Positions 1-9,090 are shown, numbered from the stretch's first letter. The stretch is DNA of 64,000 nucleotides from Kaistia terrae (GCF_026344005.1 NZ_JAPKNH010000003.1:186001-250000); one strand, 5' to 3'. The notes: generated by a model from the letters alone, not told the origin. Numbers and translations are program-made.

Positions 1-746
1 ACCGTCTGGCTGACAAGCGCGATGCCCGCATCGACAAGCCGGGCCAGCGCTGCCTTGGCGTCGGCTGTCAGTTCGCGAGGATGGTTGGCGTGGATGGCGA
101 TATAGACGGTCTTGCCGGTATTGCGCAGCGCCGCGACCAGTTCGCCCGTGATGCGCGCGGGATCGACGATCGGCACGCGCGTGTGAAAGCGCAGGATCTT
201 GATGTGCTCGATGGCGCGAAAGCGTTCCAGCAATTCGGCCAGACGGCGCGGCGCGATCACCAGCGGATCGCCGCCCGTAAAGACGACTTCCCAAATTTCC
301 GGGCGCCCGCGGATATAGGAAAGGGCCGCCTCCAGTTCTTCCTCCCCGAGCATGGTCGGGCCACCCGGGCCAACTGTCTCGCGGCGGAAGCAGAAGCGGC
401 AATAGACGGCGCAGACATGCACCAGCTTCAGCAGCACGCGGTCCTGATAGCGATGCACCAGCCCCGGAACCGGACTATGCGCATCGTCGCCGATCGGGTC
501 GGCGCGTTCTTCCGGCAAAGTGGTCAGCTCGGCGGTCGTCGGCACGAACTGCGCCGCGATCGGGTCATGCGGATCGCTTGCGTCAATCAGCTTCGCCATC
601 GCGGGCGTCACCGCCACGGCGTAGCGCTCGGCCACGCGGTCCAGCCCCTCGCGGGCGGAGGCAGGCACAAGGCCGGCCCCGACCAGGGCTGCGGGCGAAC
701 GCAGTGTCAGTGATTTTTCAAGCGGAATGACGGGTGAGCGCGACAT
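1..746 (-). CDS. epmB: EF-P beta-lysylation protein EpmB (lysine 2,3-aminomutase family), 3' end cut by window
   Basis: Radical-SAM enzyme of the lysine 2,3-aminomutase family. EpmB isomerises lysine to beta-lysine, which EpmA attaches to elongation factor P. About 248 N-terminal residues are visible. The radical-SAM cysteines lie in CAVYCRFCF (C112, C116, C119), the CxxxCxxC that holds the 4Fe-4S cluster. The ATG at 744-746 is 15 bp after the epmA stop, so the two genes form one operon on this strand, divergent from efp. The C-terminal half, including the PLP lysine, is outside the window. A plain lysine aminomutase is the alternative, but the epmA/efp context favours EpmB. Confidence 0.9.
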   Translation of the reverse strand, partial: MSRSPVIPLEKSLTLRSPAALVGAGLVPASAREGLDRVAERYAVAVTPAMAKLIDASDPHDPIAAQFVPTTAELTTLPEERADPIGDDAHSPVPGLVHRYQDRVLLKLVHVCAVYCRFCFRRETVGPGGPTMLGEEELEAALSYIRGRPEIWEVVFTGGDPLVIAPRRLAELLERFRAIEHIKILRFHTRVPIVDPARITGELVAALRNTGKTVYIAIHANHPRELTADAKAALARLVDAGIALVSQT

Positions 747-761
747 TCCGCACTCTTTCGA

Positions 762-1805
762 TCATTCCGTGGCTGGTGTCCAGATCACAAGATCGAGGCG
801 CGGCGCGCCGGTCGCTAACATGACGAGCCGATCGAAGCCGAGCGCGATGCCAGACGCCTCCGGCATGATGGCGAGTGCCGCCAGGAAATCCTCGTCCAGC
901 GGATAGCGCTCGCCATAGACGCGCTCCTTCTCGTCCATCTCGGCAACGAAGCGTCGGCGCTGTTCGGCTGGATCCGTCAACTCACCAAATCCGTTGGCGA
1001 GTTCCACACCGCAGCAATAGAGTTCGAAGCGCTCCGCAACACGCGGATCTCCAGCCTTGGGCCGCGCCAAAGCCGCTTCTACGACGGGATATTCGCAAAG
1101 GATGGTCGGTCGGCCCTGCCCCAGATTGGGCTCGACCTTTTCCGCGATAATGCGGCTGAAGATGTCGCTCCAGGTGTCGTCGAAGGCAATTCGAATGCCG
1201 GTCGCGGTCGCCTGTGCCGCCAACGCATCGCGATCTGCGGAACCGTCGGCCGCGAGCGTCGCCAGCAGATCGACACCGGCATAGCGCAGAAATGCGTCGG
1301 CGACTGTCAACCGCTCCGGCTCCGCGAACGGATCCGATTCGAAACCCCGATGGGTGAAAAGCCGCGTTTCCGCTGCCTCGGCCGCAGCCGCCAGCAGATC
1401 GGCGCAATCCTTCATCAAAGCCTCATAGGGCTCGCCGACGCGATACCATTCCAGCATCGTGAATTCGCAGGCATGGCGCGGACCGAGTTCGCGGTTCCGG
1501 AACACAGGTCCGAGCGTATAAATTCGTTTCTCACCGGCGGCCAGCAGCTTCTTGGCCGCAAATTCCGGCGACGTATGGAGATAGAGCGGTTGCCGCGTGC
1601 CATCGGGAAAAACCCGTTCGGTGGCAAAGGCATGCAAATGCGTTTCGTTGCCGGGCGATACCTGGACGATCCCGCACTCCACTTCGACGAAATCGCGCGA
1701 CTGGAACCAGTTGTGCACCGTTCGCTTGATGTGCCCGCGCTTCAACAGGAACGGACGACGATCCGCGTGGACATGCGGCGTCCACCAAGGGGATGCGCGG
1801 GTCAT
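762..1805 (-). CDS. epmA: EF-P--(R)-beta-lysine ligase EpmA (GenX/PoxA)
   Basis: Class II lysyl-tRNA-synthetase-like enzyme without a tRNA anticodon domain; it charges EF-P with beta-lysine. The product (347 aa) has class II features: [20 protein letters not shown] (motif 2 region) and a C-terminal [12 protein letters not shown] (motif 3). The frame stays open upstream to 1901, but the ATG at 1805 gives [17 protein letters not shown], the usual N-terminus of the family, and the normal length. It heads the epmA-epmB operon and is divergent from efp, about 140 bp away. Confidence 0.93.
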   Translation of the reverse strand: MTRASPWWTPHVHADRRPFLLKRGHIKRTVHNWFQSRDFVEVECGIVQVSPGNETHLHAFATERVFPDGTRQPLYLHTSPEFAAKKLLAAGEKRIYTLGPVFRNRELGPRHACEFTMLEWYRVGEPYEALMKDCADLLAAAAEAAETRLFTHRGFESDPFAEPERLTVADAFLRYAGVDLLATLAADGSADRDALAAQATATGIRIAFDDTWSDIFSRIIAEKVEPNLGQGRPTILCEYPVVEAALARPKAGDPRVAERFELYCCGVELANGFGELTDPAEQRRRFVAEMDEKERVYGERYPLDEDFLAALAIMPEASGIALGFDRLVMLATGAPRLDLVIWTPATE

Positions 1806-1947
1806 TCTCAAGCTTCTCCTGTCATTCGCCTTGGACCAGCCTGCCGGAACTGGCGAGATTCGACTGGCGCGAACCAGCGGAATCGCTATGGTGCGCGCCA
1901 TAATCGCGCCTTTGTACGGGCGCCGACGCCAATCTGAGGATTATTTC

Positions 1948-2514
1948 GTGAAGGTTATCGCCAGCCAGGTCCGCAAGGGCAACATTCTCGAGGTAGACGG
2001 CAAGCTCTACGCCGTTCTTACTGCCGAGAGCTTCCACCCAGGCAAGGGCACGCCCACCACGCAGATCGACATGCGCGGCCTCGCCGACGGCGTGAAGACC
2101 TCGAACCGCTACAAGACGACCGAACAGGTCGAGCGCGCGTTCGTCGAAGATCGTGACTTCTCCTTCCTGTTCAAGGACGGCGAAGGCTTCACCTTCATGA
2201 GCGTCGAGAACTACGAGCAGATCATCGTGACGCCGGCCGTCGTCGGCGACGCGGCTCCCTACCTCCTGGAGGGCATGGTCGTCCGCCTGTCGATTTTCGA
2301 GGACCAGGCCGTCGGCATCGTCCTGCCGCAGCGCATGACGCTCGAAGTCGTCGACACCGAGCCCACGACGAAGGGCCAGACCGCTTCCTCGTCCTACAAG
2401 CCTGCGATCCTGTCGAACGGCGTTCGCTCGATGGTCCCGCCGCATATCGGCCCGGGCACGCGCATCGTCGTCCTCACGGAAGACGGCTCCTACGTCGAGC
2501 GCGCCAAGGACTAA
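1948..2514 (+). CDS. efp: Elongation factor P
   Basis: Translation factor that binds between the P and E sites and rescues ribosomes stalled on polyproline. The product is 188 aa, the family norm, with three beta-barrel domains and the C-terminal [12 protein letters not shown] region. The modified lysine sits in the HPGKG loop (K33). The start is GTG at 1948 behind GAGGA; the frame continues upstream without a stop but has no homology there and overlaps epmA. Its neighbours supply the modification, so the Lys-type (beta-lysylated) EF-P pathway is expected. A rho-independent terminator follows. Confidence 0.96.
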   Translation: MKVIASQVRKGNILEVDGKLYAVLTAESFHPGKGTPTTQIDMRGLADGVKTSNRYKTTEQVERAFVEDRDFSFLFKDGEGFTFMSVENYEQIIVTPAVVGDAAPYLLEGMVVRLSIFEDQAVGIVLPQRMTLEVVDTEPTTKGQTASSSYKPAILSNGVRSMVPPHIGPGTRIVVLTEDGSYVERAKD

Positions 2515-2567
2515 GTCGACCCTAAAGCACGACCGCGATTCTCCCCGGGGAATCGCACAGATCTTGA

Positions 2568-2603
2568 AACGGCGTCGGGCATTACCCCGGCGCCGTTTTT
2601 TTT
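2568..2603 (+). terminator. Rho-independent terminator of efp
   Basis: Twelve-base stem (AACGGCGTCGGG pairing with CCCGGCGCCGTT, one G-T pair), six-base loop, then a run of T, 54 bp after the efp stop. Confidence 0.9.
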
Positions 2604-2636
2604 CCTAGCGTAAATGGCGAGAACCCTGGACGACGG

Positions 2637-3140
2637 CTAAAGCCGAACCGCGCCATGCTCTCCAATGGATGGCTTGGCTCCTGTCACGACGGCAGTCAGC
2701 ATGAGAGCGGCGGAGACCAGTTTATTGGGCGAATCCCAAAGCTCGGCACGATTTGGCTTCACCGTCAGCAGACGGATGGCGGGATCCTCCGCTGAATCCC
2801 ACCAGGCTTTCGCGAACGGCGACCAGAGATCCCTAATCTTGTCGCGATCGTTGCTGAGCTCCGCCTTCCCGTTGATGACCACATATTTGGCACCGGGCGA
2901 ATCGACAAAGCCGAGCATCACATCGGGAAACGTATCGAGATGATTGTAGCGGGAGGCTCCCTTGTCGACGAGGAAGTAGAAGGCTCTCGCCTCCTTATCG
3001 ACCGTGGAAGTCAGCGGCCATTGCTCCATTCTCTCGCCGTTCCAGGTCGAGAACAGAGCAAACTGTATCTTTTCGACAAGCTCCCAGGCGCGCGCCTCCA
3101 TCTCGGCTAGCGTCTTCCCGTGTTCTTCCTCATGTGCCAT
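2637..3140 (-). CDS. Pyridoxamine 5'-phosphate oxidase-family (general stress) protein
   Basis: A 167-aa split-barrel flavin-binding protein of the general stress protein 26 type. Features include FALFSTWNGERMEQWPLTS at the N-terminus, the FYFLVDKGASRYNHL strand region, and the W-rich segment LWSPFAKAWWDSAEDPAIRLL typical of the group. The ATG at 3140 is preceded by AAGGAGAACGAA; the open frame reaches 3374 but that extension crosses the promoter region. Probably binds FMN or F420-like cofactors; the substrate is unknown. It is divergent from the small gene at 3373. Confidence 0.85.
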   Translation of the reverse strand: MAHEEEHGKTLAEMEARAWELVEKIQFALFSTWNGERMEQWPLTSTVDKEARAFYFLVDKGASRYNHLDTFPDVMLGFVDSPGAKYVVINGKAELSNDRDKIRDLWSPFAKAWWDSAEDPAIRLLTVKPNRAELWDSPNKLVSAALMLTAVVTGAKPSIGEHGAVRL

Positions 3141-3372
3141 TTCGTTCTCCTTGATTGGACAGGAAAACGCGAAACAGACGGAATGGTTGCCACCAGCAGA
3201 TGGTGAAGCGCTGGGTCGCCGATGGGATCGGTTGCCCATGCGTTTCTGCCTCGCCCATAGCTCCACAGGCGCCTCAATGGAGCGAATTGGTTCGCCCAGA
3301 GCGGTCCAGCACCCAGCAACGAACCTGTCGCAGCTGCGTTGATTCCCATTGCCTAAGATCGAGGAGACGCCC

Positions 3373-3537
3373 ATGGCCGCTGATCAAAAGACAGGGAAAA
3401 AGGTGCCCAAGAATACGAGGCCCATGCCGCCCGAAGGGCCACACGCTCGACCCGACCTCACCGATCATGAGAAGACGCCTGGTACGGGTTCTCTTCCCGA
3501 TCCCAATACGAAGGGAGTCGATATCGGACCCGGTTGA
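3373..3537 (+). CDS. Small hydrophilic protein of unknown function (54 aa)
   Basis: Not recognised. The 54-aa product is highly polar and rich in Lys, Pro, Asp and Gly, with no membrane segment or signal peptide. It contains PMPPEGPHARPDLTDHEKTP and probably lacks a fold. ATG at 3373 follows GAGGAGA with good spacing, which is the main support for it being real. It is divergent from the stress-type PNPOx gene with about 230 bp between the starts, so shared stress control is possible but only inferred. Confidence 0.6.
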   Translation: MAADQKTGKKVPKNTRPMPPEGPHARPDLTDHEKTPGTGSLPDPNTKGVDIGPG

Positions 3538-3709
3538 GTTGGATCGCCATATCGAGACACTGTGCCGGGCCAGGCCCGCAGCATCTAGGCTGGCGTTGCC
3601 GATCTCGCTTCGGAACAGCGATCTCCAAGGCAACATGCCAACAGCAAGCTGCGCCGCTAAGGCGACTTGAAAGCGAGATTATGAAATAGAGCTAAGTCTT
3701 TGAAAAATT

Positions 3710-3786
3710 TGGCGACCCCGGCTGGGCTCGAACCAGCGACCTGCCGCTTAGAAGGCGGCTGCTCTATCCAGCTGAGCTACGGGGCC
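3710..3786 (-). tRNA. tRNA-Arg (anticodon TCT)
   Basis: A 77-nt cloverleaf with acceptor arms GGCCCCG and CGGGGTC, anticodon loop CTTCTAA giving TCT, the T-loop GGTTCGA, and an encoded CCA end at 3710-3712. Reads AGA codons. Confidence 0.96.
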
Positions 3787-3833
3787 GTTCATGCCTACCC
3801 GTCTCTGGGAACAGGCTCGGCGTCTACCGGCGC

Positions 3834-4139
3834 TTAGTGCGTCCAGGACTGCAGGCGGCCAAACTTGAAATTGTCGGAATAGGAGATCTTCTTGCGTGTA
3901 TCGTCCTGCGCGGCCATCAGCTGATAGGGAATGCCGTTCTTCTCGGCATAGGCCACAGCTTCTTCCTGCGTGTCGAACGAGAGCTTGATCTGGCGATTCA
4001 TGTCGGACGAAGACGTGTAGCCCATCAACGGCTCGACGGAGACAGGAACTTCCGGCTCATAGGATAGAGTCCAGCGCTCGGTCTTCGCCTTGCCCGACTG
4101 CATCGCGTTGCGTGTCGGCCTGAAGATACGCGCAACCAT
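3834..4139 (-). CDS. NADH dehydrogenase accessory subunit, NDUFS4 family (ETC complex I conserved region)
   Basis: A 101-aa homologue of the mitochondrial complex I accessory subunit NDUFS4 (18 kDa), found in alphaproteobacteria. Typical segments are MVARIFRPTRNAMQSGKAKT, WTLSYEPE, LMGYTSSSDM and the end DNFKFGRLQSWTH. It probably stabilises the N-module of respiratory complex I at the inner membrane. ATG at 4139 is preceded by GGAGGCGAGC. A longer open frame runs through tRNA-Pro and is not used. It lies between two tRNA genes on the same strand. Confidence 0.9.
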   Translation of the reverse strand: MVARIFRPTRNAMQSGKAKTERWTLSYEPEVPVSVEPLMGYTSSSDMNRQIKLSFDTQEEAVAYAEKNGIPYQLMAAQDDTRKKISYSDNFKFGRLQSWTH

Positions 4140-4173
4140 GTTCAGCTCGCCTCCATGAAATCTCGTCGTCGAA

Positions 4174-4250
<77 letters not shown>

Positions 4251-4353
4251 ACATTCGCGACAGGGGTGGATTACACGGTCCATCCCATATCTTCAAGGCG
4301 TTGAGCGGCGACAAATTGGAGCCTCAACAGGCCATTTTCTCAAAGTGTCGAAT

Positions 4354-4821
4354 TTAGCGCTTCGGAATGACAATGCGATCGCCCGGCGCCAGCGATAGAC
4401 GGTCCGCGCTTCCCGCGACCAACTCCAGCACATAGCGAGCCGGGGAACCGCCCGGAATAAGGTCTTCGGAGAAAGGCGTTGTCGCCCGCGCAATGCGCGA
4501 CGTGCGGCCATCCGCCTTGATGAAGATTATATCCAGCGAAAGCGGCGTATTCTTCATCCAGAAATAGAGCGGCTGCTCACTACCGAAATCAAACAGCATG
4601 CCGTGGTTGGCCGCCATTTTTTCGCGCCCCATCAAGCCATGCTCACGCTCGGACGGGGTTACGGCCCATTCGATGCTTATCTCGTGCGAGCCGGTCTTCG
4701 TGACGACCTGGATTGTGTCGTGCTTTTCGGCCGCAATAGCGTCCCCGCCGAAGGCCCCCCCCAAGGCGAGGATGGCGCACACTGCCGACACGAAGGCAAA
4801 ACGGAAGCCGTAGAGCGCCAC
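4354..4821 (-). CDS. DUF192 family exported protein
   Basis: A 155-aa protein with an N-terminal signal peptide (hydrophobic core FVSAVCAILALGGAFGG, cleavage likely near AIAAEKH) followed by one DUF192 domain. The family hallmarks are present: ERAHGLMGR-like EREHGLMGREKM, FWMKNTPLSLDIIF and a C-terminal RYVLELVAG. Function of the family is not established. It starts 5 bp after the stop of the double cold-shock gene, so they are co-transcribed; the pairing is common in rhizobia. Confidence 0.88.
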   Translation of the reverse strand: MALYGFRFAFVSAVCAILALGGAFGGDAIAAEKHDTIQVVTKTGSHEISIEWAVTPSEREHGLMGREKMAANHGMLFDFGSEQPLYFWMKNTPLSLDIIFIKADGRTSRIARATTPFSEDLIPGGSPARYVLELVAGSADRLSLAPGDRIVIPKR

Positions 4822-4826
4822 AGCCG

Positions 4827-5429
4827 TCAGTGCGACGACGGACCCGAGCCGTCATCTGGACGGATCTCGGCAGCCATCAGCCCCTTGTCGCCAACACCAA
4901 AACGAACCAGGACGGTCTGGCCCGGGCGCAACTCGGTCAAGCCGAAGCGACGCAGCGTTTCCATGTGGATGAAGATGTCCTCGGTACCGTCGCCGCGGGT
5001 AACAAAGCCGAAGCCCTTGACCCGATTGAACCATTTGACAACGCAGCGCTCGAGGCTGCTCGTCGGAACGACAACCGTATGCGTACGCGGCGGGCCGACC
5101 TGTGCCGGGTGCACGGCAGTCGAATCGTCCATGCTGAGGACGCGAAACGCCTGCAGTCCACGCTGGCCCTGCGTGACCTCGCATACGATGCGCGATCCTT
5201 CATAGGCCGTCTGGAACCCATCGCGGCGAAGGCAAGTCACATGCAGCAGAATGTCGGAAGAACCATCATCCGGAAGGATGAATCCGTAGCCCTTGGAGGC
5301 ATCGAACCACTTGATCGAGCCGGCTACTTCTACCAGATCCAGCCCGCCATCGTCCTCGCCCCGCGTGGCGGACGAAGATTCAGCGCTGTTCTTGGAACCC
5401 ATCTTGTCGGCCCCCGGATAGGCCTTCAT
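4827..5429 (-). CDS. Protein with two cold-shock domains
   Basis: A 200-aa nucleic-acid-binding protein with two cold-shock domains, about residues 33-100 and 128-195. Each carries an RNP1-like motif: [10 protein letters not shown] in the first and [11 protein letters not shown] in the second. RNP2-like segments DILLHVTCL and DIFIHMETL follow. The linker is rich in Pro, Thr and Val. Likely an RNA chaperone or transcription antiterminator in the cytoplasm. ATG at 5429 is used here; ATG at 5402 (MGSKNS) is an alternative. It leads a two-gene operon with the DUF192 gene. Confidence 0.88.
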   Translation of the reverse strand: MKAYPGADKMGSKNSAESSSATRGEDDGGLDLVEVAGSIKWFDASKGYGFILPDDGSSDILLHVTCLRRDGFQTAYEGSRIVCEVTQGQRGLQAFRVLSMDDSTAVHPAQVGPPRTHTVVVPTSSLERCVVKWFNRVKGFGFVTRGDGTEDIFIHMETLRRFGLTELRPGQTVLVRFGVGDKGLMAAEIRPDDGSGPSSH

Positions 5430-5747
5430 TCAGGCCGTCTATTCACATGGCCGATCGCGCAATACCGACTTCACGGCAATGCTGCGACCGATTCCCCGCA
5501 TGAGAATAACATCGGATCCGAGCGTGACCAGTGACATCCCCGCCACAACCAGGGATTTCCGTTAACGGATCGTTAGTGTTTCGGAAACCCATCCCGCCGG
5601 CACGCTCGCTTTCGCAGCGATCGCGGTGCGCGCGGGTTCCTGTTTCGAAGGACGGCGGCTATGGTGAGACGCCATCTGTCGGAGCGCCGTAGCAGCGGCA
5701 GCCGCAAGAGCCCGACCAAGACACCCCTGGGAAAGGACAACGCCTCT
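5430..5747. other. Intergenic region between divergent genes, no gene seen
   Basis: 318 bp between the start of the double cold-shock gene (minus) and gloA (plus). It must hold both promoters. A frame covering part of it on the minus strand is only a shadow of gloA. No convincing promoter boxes or leader RNA could be picked out by eye. Confidence 0.5.
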
Positions 5748-6164
5748 ATGAAGTATCTTCACACCATGGTCCGCGTGACGGACGTCGACAAGTCGATCGC
5801 CTTCTACAAGGAGCTTGGCCTGAACGAAGTCCGCCGGATCGACAATGAGAAGGGTCGCTACACGCTGTACTTCCTCGCCGCTCCCGGCGACGAGGCAGCC
5901 CAGGTCGAGCTGACCTTCAACTGGGATCCCGAAGTTTACGGCGAAGGCCGCAATTTCGGTCACCTCGCCTATCTGGTCGAGGACATCTATGCGCTCTGCG
6001 ACAAGCTGCAGAAGGCCGGCATCACCATCAACCGTCCGCCGCGCGACGGCCACATGGCCTTCATCCGTTCGCCCGATAATATTTCGGTCGAGCTGATTCA
6101 GGCTGGCGATCCGCTTCCGGCGCAGGAGCCCTGGGCTTCGATGCCGAATACGGGCAAGTGGTAA
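5748..6164 (+). CDS. gloA: Lactoylglutathione lyase (glyoxalase I)
   Basis: Converts the methylglyoxal-glutathione hemithioacetal to S-lactoylglutathione in the cytoplasm. The 138-aa product aligns with the short, Ni-type bacterial enzyme: MKYLHTMVRV supplies ligand H5, VELTFNW supplies E54, NFGHLAY supplies H72 and SVELIQ supplies E114. ATG at 5748 follows GAAAGGA; an upstream in-frame ATG at 5661 would add a non-homologous basic stretch. Two tRNA-Glu genes lie downstream. Confidence 0.95.
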   Translation: MKYLHTMVRVTDVDKSIAFYKELGLNEVRRIDNEKGRYTLYFLAAPGDEAAQVELTFNWDPEVYGEGRNFGHLAYLVEDIYALCDKLQKAGITINRPPRDGHMAFIRSPDNISVELIQAGDPLPAQEPWASMPNTGKW

Positions 6165-6240
6165 AAGCCAGTAATTCCGCGCCGTCTCAGCAATGAGGCG
6201 GCGCTCTATCCACAGGCGGAAAACAAGACCGACGAACGGT

Positions 6241-6270
6241 CTTGTCACTCCGGGGGTTGCCCCCTATAAA
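6241..6270 (+). promoter_or_regulatory. Promoter of first tRNA-Glu
   Basis: CTTGTC (-35, 6241-6246), an 18-bp spacer and TATAAA (-10, 6265-6270), ending 10 bp before the tRNA. The second tRNA-Glu has the same boxes with the same spacing, which supports both. Confidence 0.75.
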
Positions 6271-6280
6271 CCGCCTCGCC

Positions 6281-6355
6281 GCGCCCTTCGTCTATCGGTT
6301 AGGACGCCACCCTTTCACGGTGGAGAGAGGGGTTCGACTCCCCTAGGGCGCACCA
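6281..6355 (+). tRNA. tRNA-Glu (anticodon TTC), copy 1
   Basis: A 75-nt cloverleaf with acceptor arms GCGCCCT and AGGGCGC, anticodon loop CTTTCAC giving TTC, T-loop GGTTCGACTCC and encoded CCA at 6353-6355. Identical to the copy 151 bp downstream. Confidence 0.97.
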
Positions 6356-6391
6356 CCCGTTCTTGAACGGGTTCCGGGAGCAAGGCCTGAG

Positions 6392-6421
6392 CTTGTCACG
6401 CTCAAGGTTACTACTTATAAA
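6392..6421 (+). promoter_or_regulatory. Promoter of second tRNA-Glu
   Basis: CTTGTC (6392-6397), 18-bp spacer, TATAAA (6416-6421), ending 10 bp before the tRNA: the same layout as the first copy, although the spacer sequence differs. Confidence 0.75.
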
Positions 6422-6431
6422 GCGCATCGCT

Positions 6432-6506
6432 GCGCCCTTCGTCTATCGGTTAGGACGCCACCCTTTCACGGTGGAGAGAGGGGTTCGACTCCCCTAGGGC
6501 GCACCA
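6432..6506 (+). tRNA. tRNA-Glu (anticodon TTC), copy 2
   Basis: Same 75 bases as copy 1, including the encoded CCA at 6504-6506. Confidence 0.97.
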
Positions 6507-6646
6507 ATCCTCTTTGATCGAACTCCGAGATGAATGCCGGGCGACTATCGCCGGGCCCGTGAGATTGCGTGCGCGGATGGCGCATTGGTCGCGGCGCATC
6601 TCCTGTGGAGTAACAATCCGATGGCCCGCTACCTTGCCCTCCCGTG

Positions 6647-6751
6647 CTAGAGCGTTTTCGAGCGAAGTGTGCTGCGGTTCGCGTGAAGAAAACGCGACCA
6701 GCCAACGAATTAGAGCCATTCGCCGTTTCAAAGAAACAGTGAAATGCTCTA
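6647..6751. repeat. Dispersed palindromic repeat, AGCGTTTTC family, copy 1
   Basis: About 105 bp, bounded by CTAGAGC and GCTCTAG in inverted orientation. Contains the hairpin half-sites GCGTTTTC and GAAAACGC around GGTTCGCGTGAAG, and a second imperfect hairpin formed by the right half. A second copy lies at 15929-16031. The type is common between genes in rhizobial genomes. Confidence 0.8.
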
Positions 6752-6787
6752 GGGTCCGGCCATCGCGCAAAGGCTAAGTGGAGCACT

Positions 6788-8326
6788 ATGAAAGCTGGAA
6801 TCGAACTCGGGACGAATACGGCAGGACAGCCGGCCCTTCTCGACCTCGAGGAACTGCTTTCGACGCGCCTGCTCGTGCAGGGCAATTCCGGTTCCGGCAA
6901 ATCCCACCTGCTCCGCCGCCTGCTCGAACAGAGCGCCGGCATGGTGCAGCAGGCGATCATCGACCCAGAAGGCGATTTCGTCAGCTTCTCCGAACGCTAC
7001 GGCCATACGGTCGTCGACGCCGAGCGCAGCCCGAGCGAACTGCAGCGTATCGCGCTGCGCATCCGCCAGCATCGCGCCTCCGTCGTGCTCAATCTCGAGG
7101 GCCTCGACGCGGAAGAGCAGATGCGCTGCGCCGCCGCCTTCCTGAACGGCCTTTTCGACGCCGACCGCAGTGTCTGGTATCCGATGCTGATCGTCGTCGA
7201 CGAGGCGCAGATCTTCGCGCCAGCGGTTGCCGGCGAAGTGTCGGACGAAGCGCGCCGCCTGTCGCTTGGCGCCATGACCAATCTGATGTGCCGTGGCCGC
7301 AAGCGCGGACTGGCAGGCATCGTCGCGACCCAGCGACTGGCCAAGCTCGCCAAGAACGTCGCCGCCGAAGCATCCAACTTTCTGATGGGCCGCACCTTTC
7401 TCGATATCGACATGGCGCGCGCCGCCGATCTGCTCGGCATGGACCGTCGCCAGGCGGAAGGGTTCCGCGATCTCGATCCCGGCCAGTTCGTCGCGCTGGG
7501 CCCGGCCCTTTCGCGCAAGCCGATTCCGCTGCGCATCGGCGCGGTCGATACCGCCGGCCGCAGCGGTCGCCCCGTCCTGATGCCGCTTCCGGACATGCCG
7601 AAGGCTGAAATGCAGGACCTGATTTTCGTTGGCGGCGAATCCGACCTCCTACCGATGCCGGCGCCGAGCACTTCGCGCGCCCGAGGAACGGCGGAGTTGC
7701 TGCGCGAGATCGAGATTTCCGGTCCGCTCGACACGACGCCGGAAGTCGAACTCGACACCCGCACCGAGGCGGAGAAGCAGGAACTGCTCGACAGCGTCTA
7801 TGCCGAGATCATGTCGGACCCGGATACGGCCTTCCGCCCGGCGCCGTCCATCTACCAGGATTTCCTGTTCCATTGCCGGATCAAGAAGCTCGGCACCTAT
7901 GGCCAGGACATGCCGAGCTTCCGCAAGCGCCTGGCGCTGGCGCGCGCCGGCGTCAGCTCGGACAGGGGCGACGACGCCTGGGAGCAGGTTCTCGCCGTGG
8001 CGGAAAGCCTGCCGGAGGAGATGCAGGGCGTGTTCCTGCTGCTCGCCCGCGCCGCACGCGAGGAGGCTCCCTGCCCTACCGACGAAGCGCTGGCCAATGC
8101 CTATGGCAGCCGGTCGCCGTCGCGCGGACGCTGGCTACTCACCTATATGTCCGAACACGGCCACATCCGCAGCGAAGCCGATTTTCGCGGCAGCCGCATC
8201 GTCACCATTGCGGGCGTCAACTGGCGAACCTTGCCAGGCGCACCGAAGGCTGGACCGATCAAGAAGGTCGATCCGCTGCGGCGCGCGCCCATGGTCTCCT
8301 TGCCGACAGCGCGCCCGGCGGAATAG
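6788..8326 (+). CDS. HerA/FtsK-like P-loop ATPase (DUF87-type)
   Basis: A 512-aa ATP-binding protein. Walker A is GNSGSGKS at residues 32-39, Walker B is MLIVVDEA at about 133-140, followed by the arginine-rich RGRKRGLAGIVATQRLAKL typical of HerA-like helicases and translocases. The C-terminal third (from about residue 320) is helical and not recognised. HerA proteins pump or process DNA with NurA nucleases; no NurA-like gene is next to it, so its partner is unknown. ATG at 6788 follows GTGGAGC. It stands alone on this strand after the tRNA-Glu pair. Confidence 0.8.
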   Translation: MKAGIELGTNTAGQPALLDLEELLSTRLLVQGNSGSGKSHLLRRLLEQSAGMVQQAIIDPEGDFVSFSERYGHTVVDAERSPSELQRIALRIRQHRASVVLNLEGLDAEEQMRCAAAFLNGLFDADRSVWYPMLIVVDEAQIFAPAVAGEVSDEARRLSLGAMTNLMCRGRKRGLAGIVATQRLAKLAKNVAAEASNFLMGRTFLDIDMARAADLLGMDRRQAEGFRDLDPGQFVALGPALSRKPIPLRIGAVDTAGRSGRPVLMPLPDMPKAEMQDLIFVGGESDLLPMPAPSTSRARGTAELLREIEISGPLDTTPEVELDTRTEAEKQELLDSVYAEIMSDPDTAFRPAPSIYQDFLFHCRIKKLGTYGQDMPSFRKRLALARAGVSSDRGDDAWEQVLAVAESLPEEMQGVFLLLARAAREEAPCPTDEALANAYGSRSPSRGRWLLTYMSEHGHIRSEADFRGSRIVTIAGVNWRTLPGAPKAGPIKKVDPLRRAPMVSLPTARPAE

Positions 8327-8475
8327 AACGCGACCCGCATCGGCATCGATCAGTTGCAATCCCCGCCGCATCCCCGCCATCATACTGCCCAGAATCACGT
8401 GCTGCCTTAGCGTCAATGTTGCGGCAATAGCTGCGTAGGGACGGTATCGAGTTGGCCGCGCTAAGGGGGAAACGG

Positions 8476-9030
8476 ATGGAACACACCGCACGAATTACGG
8501 TCGATGGAGCCCCTTTCGGTGCCCTCAGCCGTAGAACCGGAGCCTGGCTTGCCGGCGCCGCCGCGCTTCTGGCGATTTCCGGCTGCGCATCGGTCACGGA
8601 GCGGGTCTCCCCGTCCGTCGCGCCGGCAACGCCCGCGATCTCCATCACGACCGAGGATCTGGTCGGCAATTGGGGGCTCGGCTCGTTCCGCGAGGAGAAA
8701 GACCTGGCGCGCACGATCAACGAAGCGCGGCGCTACTGCAACAATCCCTACGTCATCACCCGCGGCCCCAACAACGGCGTCATGATGTATCTGGCAGATC
8801 AGTCGCAGCCGAGCGAACTGGTCCTGAAGACGGCCAGCGGCCGCGTCTATATCGGGCCGCCGGGCCCCGCGGGCATGCCCAAGGATCGCCAGATCACCTC
8901 GTTCCAGGACGGCGTCATTGTCGCTCCCTGGGTCGATCCCGGCGTAACGGCACGCTACGGCACCATGGTTTTCGCGCGCTGCGGTCAGGCGGCTCCGGCC
9001 GCCACCCCGGCGCGAACGACTTCCGGCTGA
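8476..9030 (+). CDS. Predicted lipoprotein of unknown function (184 aa)
   Basis: The N-terminus has a membrane segment (WLAGAAALLAISGC) ending in a lipobox, LAISGC, with the acylated Cys near residue 38, so the leader is longer than usual. The mature part contains ITTEDLVGNWGLGSFREEKD and ends in an Ala/Pro/Thr tail. I do not recognise the domain; it looks like a small outer-membrane-anchored or periplasmic lipoprotein. ATG at 8476 follows AGGGGGAAACGG. A TTG at 8452 is a poorer start. The next gene, 60 bp downstream on the same strand, is an L,D-transpeptidase, which hints at an envelope role. Confidence 0.75.
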   Translation: MEHTARITVDGAPFGALSRRTGAWLAGAAALLAISGCASVTERVSPSVAPATPAISITTEDLVGNWGLGSFREEKDLARTINEARRYCNNPYVITRGPNNGVMMYLADQSQPSELVLKTASGRVYIGPPGPAGMPKDRQITSFQDGVIVAPWVDPGVTARYGTMVFARCGQAAPAATPARTTSG

Positions 9031-9090
9031 TTTCGAGCCCGGCTGCGGCCGGGCTTTCCCCCAATCGCCTATCCAGAGTTCGAGGTCCCC

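Noticed and set aside
1597-1947. Upstream extension of the efp frame
   Set aside because: Overlaps epmA on the other strand and has no EF-P homology; the protein starts with [12 protein letters not shown] at 1948.
6281-6506. Tandem tRNA-Glu genes as attachment-site scars of an integrated element
   Set aside because: Only 76 bp lie between the copies, both are full length with own promoter, and no integrase is nearby.
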